Shown here one piece after another: positions 6,713 to 7,722 of a stretch of 7,722 bases of DNA. Each line of letters begins with the position of its first letter. Positions within the stretch are counted from its first letter, which is position 1. The notes beneath the pieces are model-generated. The model did no database searches, was not told where the DNA came from, and saw only the letters and a program-made list of their open reading frames with translations. The translations under genes and the position numbers were made by a program. This DNA is from Sva-25 sp039714995 (GTDB lineage: Bacteria > Pseudomonadota > Gammaproteobacteria > Chromatiales > Chromatiaceae), in the NCBI GenBank assembly GCA_039714995.1, contig JBDLII010000107.1, forward strand, positions 1-7,722, written 5' to 3'.

Positions 6713-7336
6713 ATGAGTGAAACAGAAGGCGTTATCAAATTTAAGCTTGATTTTGAGCAGGGCGGGGCATTCGACTATCCGCAGATAGAGGGCATCGAGC
6801 AGTGGCGCCGGCGCCTGATGCAGTTGGGTCTCATCGGTCAGGATGCGCAGCGCTATGAAGGCCTCGGCTTCGGCAATATCAGTCATCGCGTCGAGGTTGC
6901 CGGCAAACCGCATGCCTTCGTCATTACCGGAACCCAGACCGGGCAGCTGCAGCAGATGGACGCCTCACACTATGCGCTGGTGACGGATTGCGATCCGCGG
7001 CGCAACCGGCTGCAGGCGCAGGGGCCGGTGAAACCTTCCTCCGAGGCGATGACGCATGCAGTGATTTACCAGGCGCTGCCCGCAGCGCAAGCGGTGATCC
7101 ATGTCCACAGCCCGGATCTCTGGCGGCATGCGCAGCAACTCGGAGTGGCTGTCACCGATGCGGCCGTCGAGTATGGAACGCCTGGGATGGCAACAGAGAT
7201 GGAGCGCATTATCGCTGCCGGGCTGCCGCGCGGCCATACCATCAGCATGGGTGGGCACGAAGACGGCGTTATTACCTGGGGCGAGTCGCTGGATGCCGCC
7301 GGCAACGAGATCCTGATGCTGCTGGATGAAGTATAG
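6713..7336 (+). CDS. Class II aldolase/adducin-family protein, substrate unknown
   Basis: A 207-residue protein matching the class II aldolase/adducin N-terminal family, which includes zinc-dependent fuculose-phosphate aldolase, ribulose-phosphate 4-epimerase and methylthioribulose-phosphate dehydratase. Visible motifs are GFGNISHRV (52-60), VITGTQTG (70-77), the acidic PSSE (108-111; Glu111 at the catalytic position), HVH (130-132) and GGHEDGV (180-186; His182). The HxH pair and His182 are the expected zinc ligands, so the active site looks intact. The sugar or sugar-phosphate substrate cannot be read from the sequence, and no neighbouring gene points to one. The start ATG has no clear Shine-Dalgarno, and the candidate promoter leaves a very short leader. 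The gene is bracketed by REP-like repeats, and its TAG stop is part of the downstream copy. It is divergent from mnmG and on the same strand as the rhodanese lipoprotein 142 bp downstream. Confidence 0.88.
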   Translation: MSETEGVIKFKLDFEQGGAFDYPQIEGIEQWRRRLMQLGLIGQDAQRYEGLGFGNISHRVEVAGKPHAFVITGTQTGQLQQMDASHYALVTDCDPRRNRLQAQGPVKPSSEAMTHAVIYQALPAAQAVIHVHSPDLWRHAQQLGVAVTDAAVEYGTPGMATEMERIIAAGLPRGHTISMGGHEDGVITWGESLDAAGNEILMLLDEV

Positions 7337-7356
7337 GAGCGGTCGTCTGACCGCGA
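7334..7356 (+). repeat. Third REP-like copy, overlapping the aldolase stop codon
   Basis: TAGGAGCGGTC-GTCT-GACCGCGA is nearly identical to 6610-6632: only the first loop base differs (G for T) across the shared stretch. It forms GCGGTC/GACCGC, a 6-bp stem with a 4-nt loop (7339-7354). The first three bases are the TAG stop of the aldolase-like gene. The base before them makes the GTAG head read ATAG here. The element sits as a lone hairpin right after the coding region and may protect the mRNA 3' end. Confidence 0.8.
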
Positions 7357-7381
7357 AAACGCGCAGCATATCGTACCGGAG

Positions 7382-7401
7382 CCCTCACACCGGCCCTCTC
7401 C
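7382..7401 (-). repeat. Truncated, inverted relative of the 1216-1250 repeat
   Basis: CCCTCACACCGGCCCTCTCC matches the reverse complement of 1233-1251 at 16 of 19 positions over CCCTCAC...CCCTCTC. The second half of the hairpin (GGGAGAGGG) is missing, so this is a decayed or partial copy that cannot form the stem. Confidence 0.5.
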
Positions 7402-7407
7402 TAATTC

Positions 7408-7428
7408 AGCACACTCCCTGTGCTTTTT
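7408..7428 (+). terminator. Probable Rho-independent terminator after the aldolase-like gene
   Basis: AGCACA (7408-7413), loop CTCCC, TGTGCT (7419-7424), then T at 7424-7428. The stem is 6 bp with moderate GC content and is followed by five T residues, the pattern of an intrinsic terminator. It lies 71 bp after the aldolase stop and about 50 bp before the lipoprotein start, which suggests the two genes are separate transcripts. The short stem makes it a moderate candidate. Confidence 0.55.
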
Positions 7429-7478
7429 GAGTATCTATTTCAGCTACACTTCAACCATTACCATTTCAGAGAGCTTTG

Positions 7479-7722
7479 ATGAAAAAAATCCTGCTTGTAA
7501 CGCTGCCGTTGCTGCTGTTTCTCGTATCCGCCTGCGACAGTGCTACTTCCTCGAGTGCAAAGGCATCTGCCGATGCAGCGCAATCCGCACCGCTCTACAC
7601 CAATATCAGCAATGCCGAACTGACGCAGTTGCTTGAGAGGGAGACCACGCTGGTCGATATCCGCCGCCCCGAGGAGTGGAAGCAGACAGGTATCGTGCCG
7701 GGAAGCAGGATGATCACTCTCT
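7479..7722 (+). CDS. Rhodanese-domain lipoprotein, 3' end outside the window
   Basis: The ATG at 7479 opens a frame that stays open to the window end: 81 residues. Residues 1-19 are a lipoprotein signal peptide: MKK, a Leu-rich core and the lipobox V-S-A-C with the lipidated Cys at 19. Asp20 follows it, which in E. coli favours retention in the inner membrane; the rule may differ here. A Ser/Ala-rich linker runs to about residue 38. Then NISNAELTQLL...TLVDIRRPEEWKQTGIVPGS (42-76) matches the first part of a rhodanese-like domain: the VDIR-PEEW turn and the (H/T)G-xxPG-(A/S) segment are typical. The catalytic Cys loop would lie downstream, so sulfurtransferase activity cannot be judged. AGAGAG (7468-7473) is a weak ribosome-binding site 5 nt upstream. 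A terminator just upstream suggests its own promoter. Confidence 0.85.
   Translation, partial: MKKILLVTLPLLLFLVSACDSATSSSAKASADAAQSAPLYTNISNAELTQLLERETTLVDIRRPEEWKQTGIVPGSRMITL

Noticed and set aside
7427..7636. 69-residue open frame beginning MSIYFSYTS
   Set aside because: It overlaps the lipoprotein gene in a different frame; the frame from 7479 has a signal peptide, lipobox and rhodanese motif.
1..7722. CRISPR array, tRNA or rRNA genes, riboswitch, insertion-sequence transposase, toxin-antitoxin or defence genes
   Set aside because: No regularly spaced repeats, cloverleaf, transposase motifs or small paired genes were seen on either strand; the repeats found are isolated palindromes between genes.

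Overview
The window looks like chromosomal housekeeping DNA from a GC-rich gammaproteobacterium. The support is a long-form (two regulatory lobes) IlvA, a PagL-type outer-membrane lipid A deacylase, the adjacent mnmG-rsmG (gidA-gidB) pair, and three families of short dispersed palindromic repeats in the gaps between genes. A genus cannot be named from this sequence alone.

Layout, left to right: (1) the 3' two-thirds or more of a biosynthetic threonine deaminase (ilvA, +), ending at 1206; (2) a short gap with a GC-rich hairpin repeat, then a convergent gene on the minus strand for a radical SAM enzyme with an N-terminal cobalamin-binding-like domain (stop at 1329, preferred start 3059); (3) a divergent spacer with a small palindrome, then a PagL-like lipid A 3-O-deacylase (+, 3314-3835); (4) rsmG (-, 3842-4483) meeting pagL tail to tail, and mnmG (-, 4652-6526) upstream of rsmG, with a 62-bp imperfect inverted repeat between them; (5) a divergent spacer with a 70-bp inverted pair of REP-like elements; (6) a class II aldolase/adducin-family gene (+, 6713-7336) whose TAG stop lies inside a third copy of the same REP; (7) a truncated relative of the first repeat, a probable Rho-independent terminator, and the 5' end of a rhodanese-domain lipoprotein (+, from 7479) running off the window.

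Functionally this is a mix: isoleucine biosynthesis (IlvA), tRNA wobble-uridine modification (MnmG), 16S rRNA methylation (RsmG), envelope lipid A remodelling (PagL-like), and three proteins of unknown substrate (radical SAM enzyme, aldolase-like protein, rhodanese lipoprotein). Apart from mnmG-rsmG, no genes are arranged as an obvious operon. I found no defence system, phage, transposase gene, CRISPR array or structural RNA gene, and no clearly new multi-gene system. The points most worth a second look are the repeat architecture, the B12-like radical SAM enzyme without the usual cobalamin-ligating histidine, the Asp at the presumed catalytic Glu position of PagL, and the absence of parAB after rsmG.
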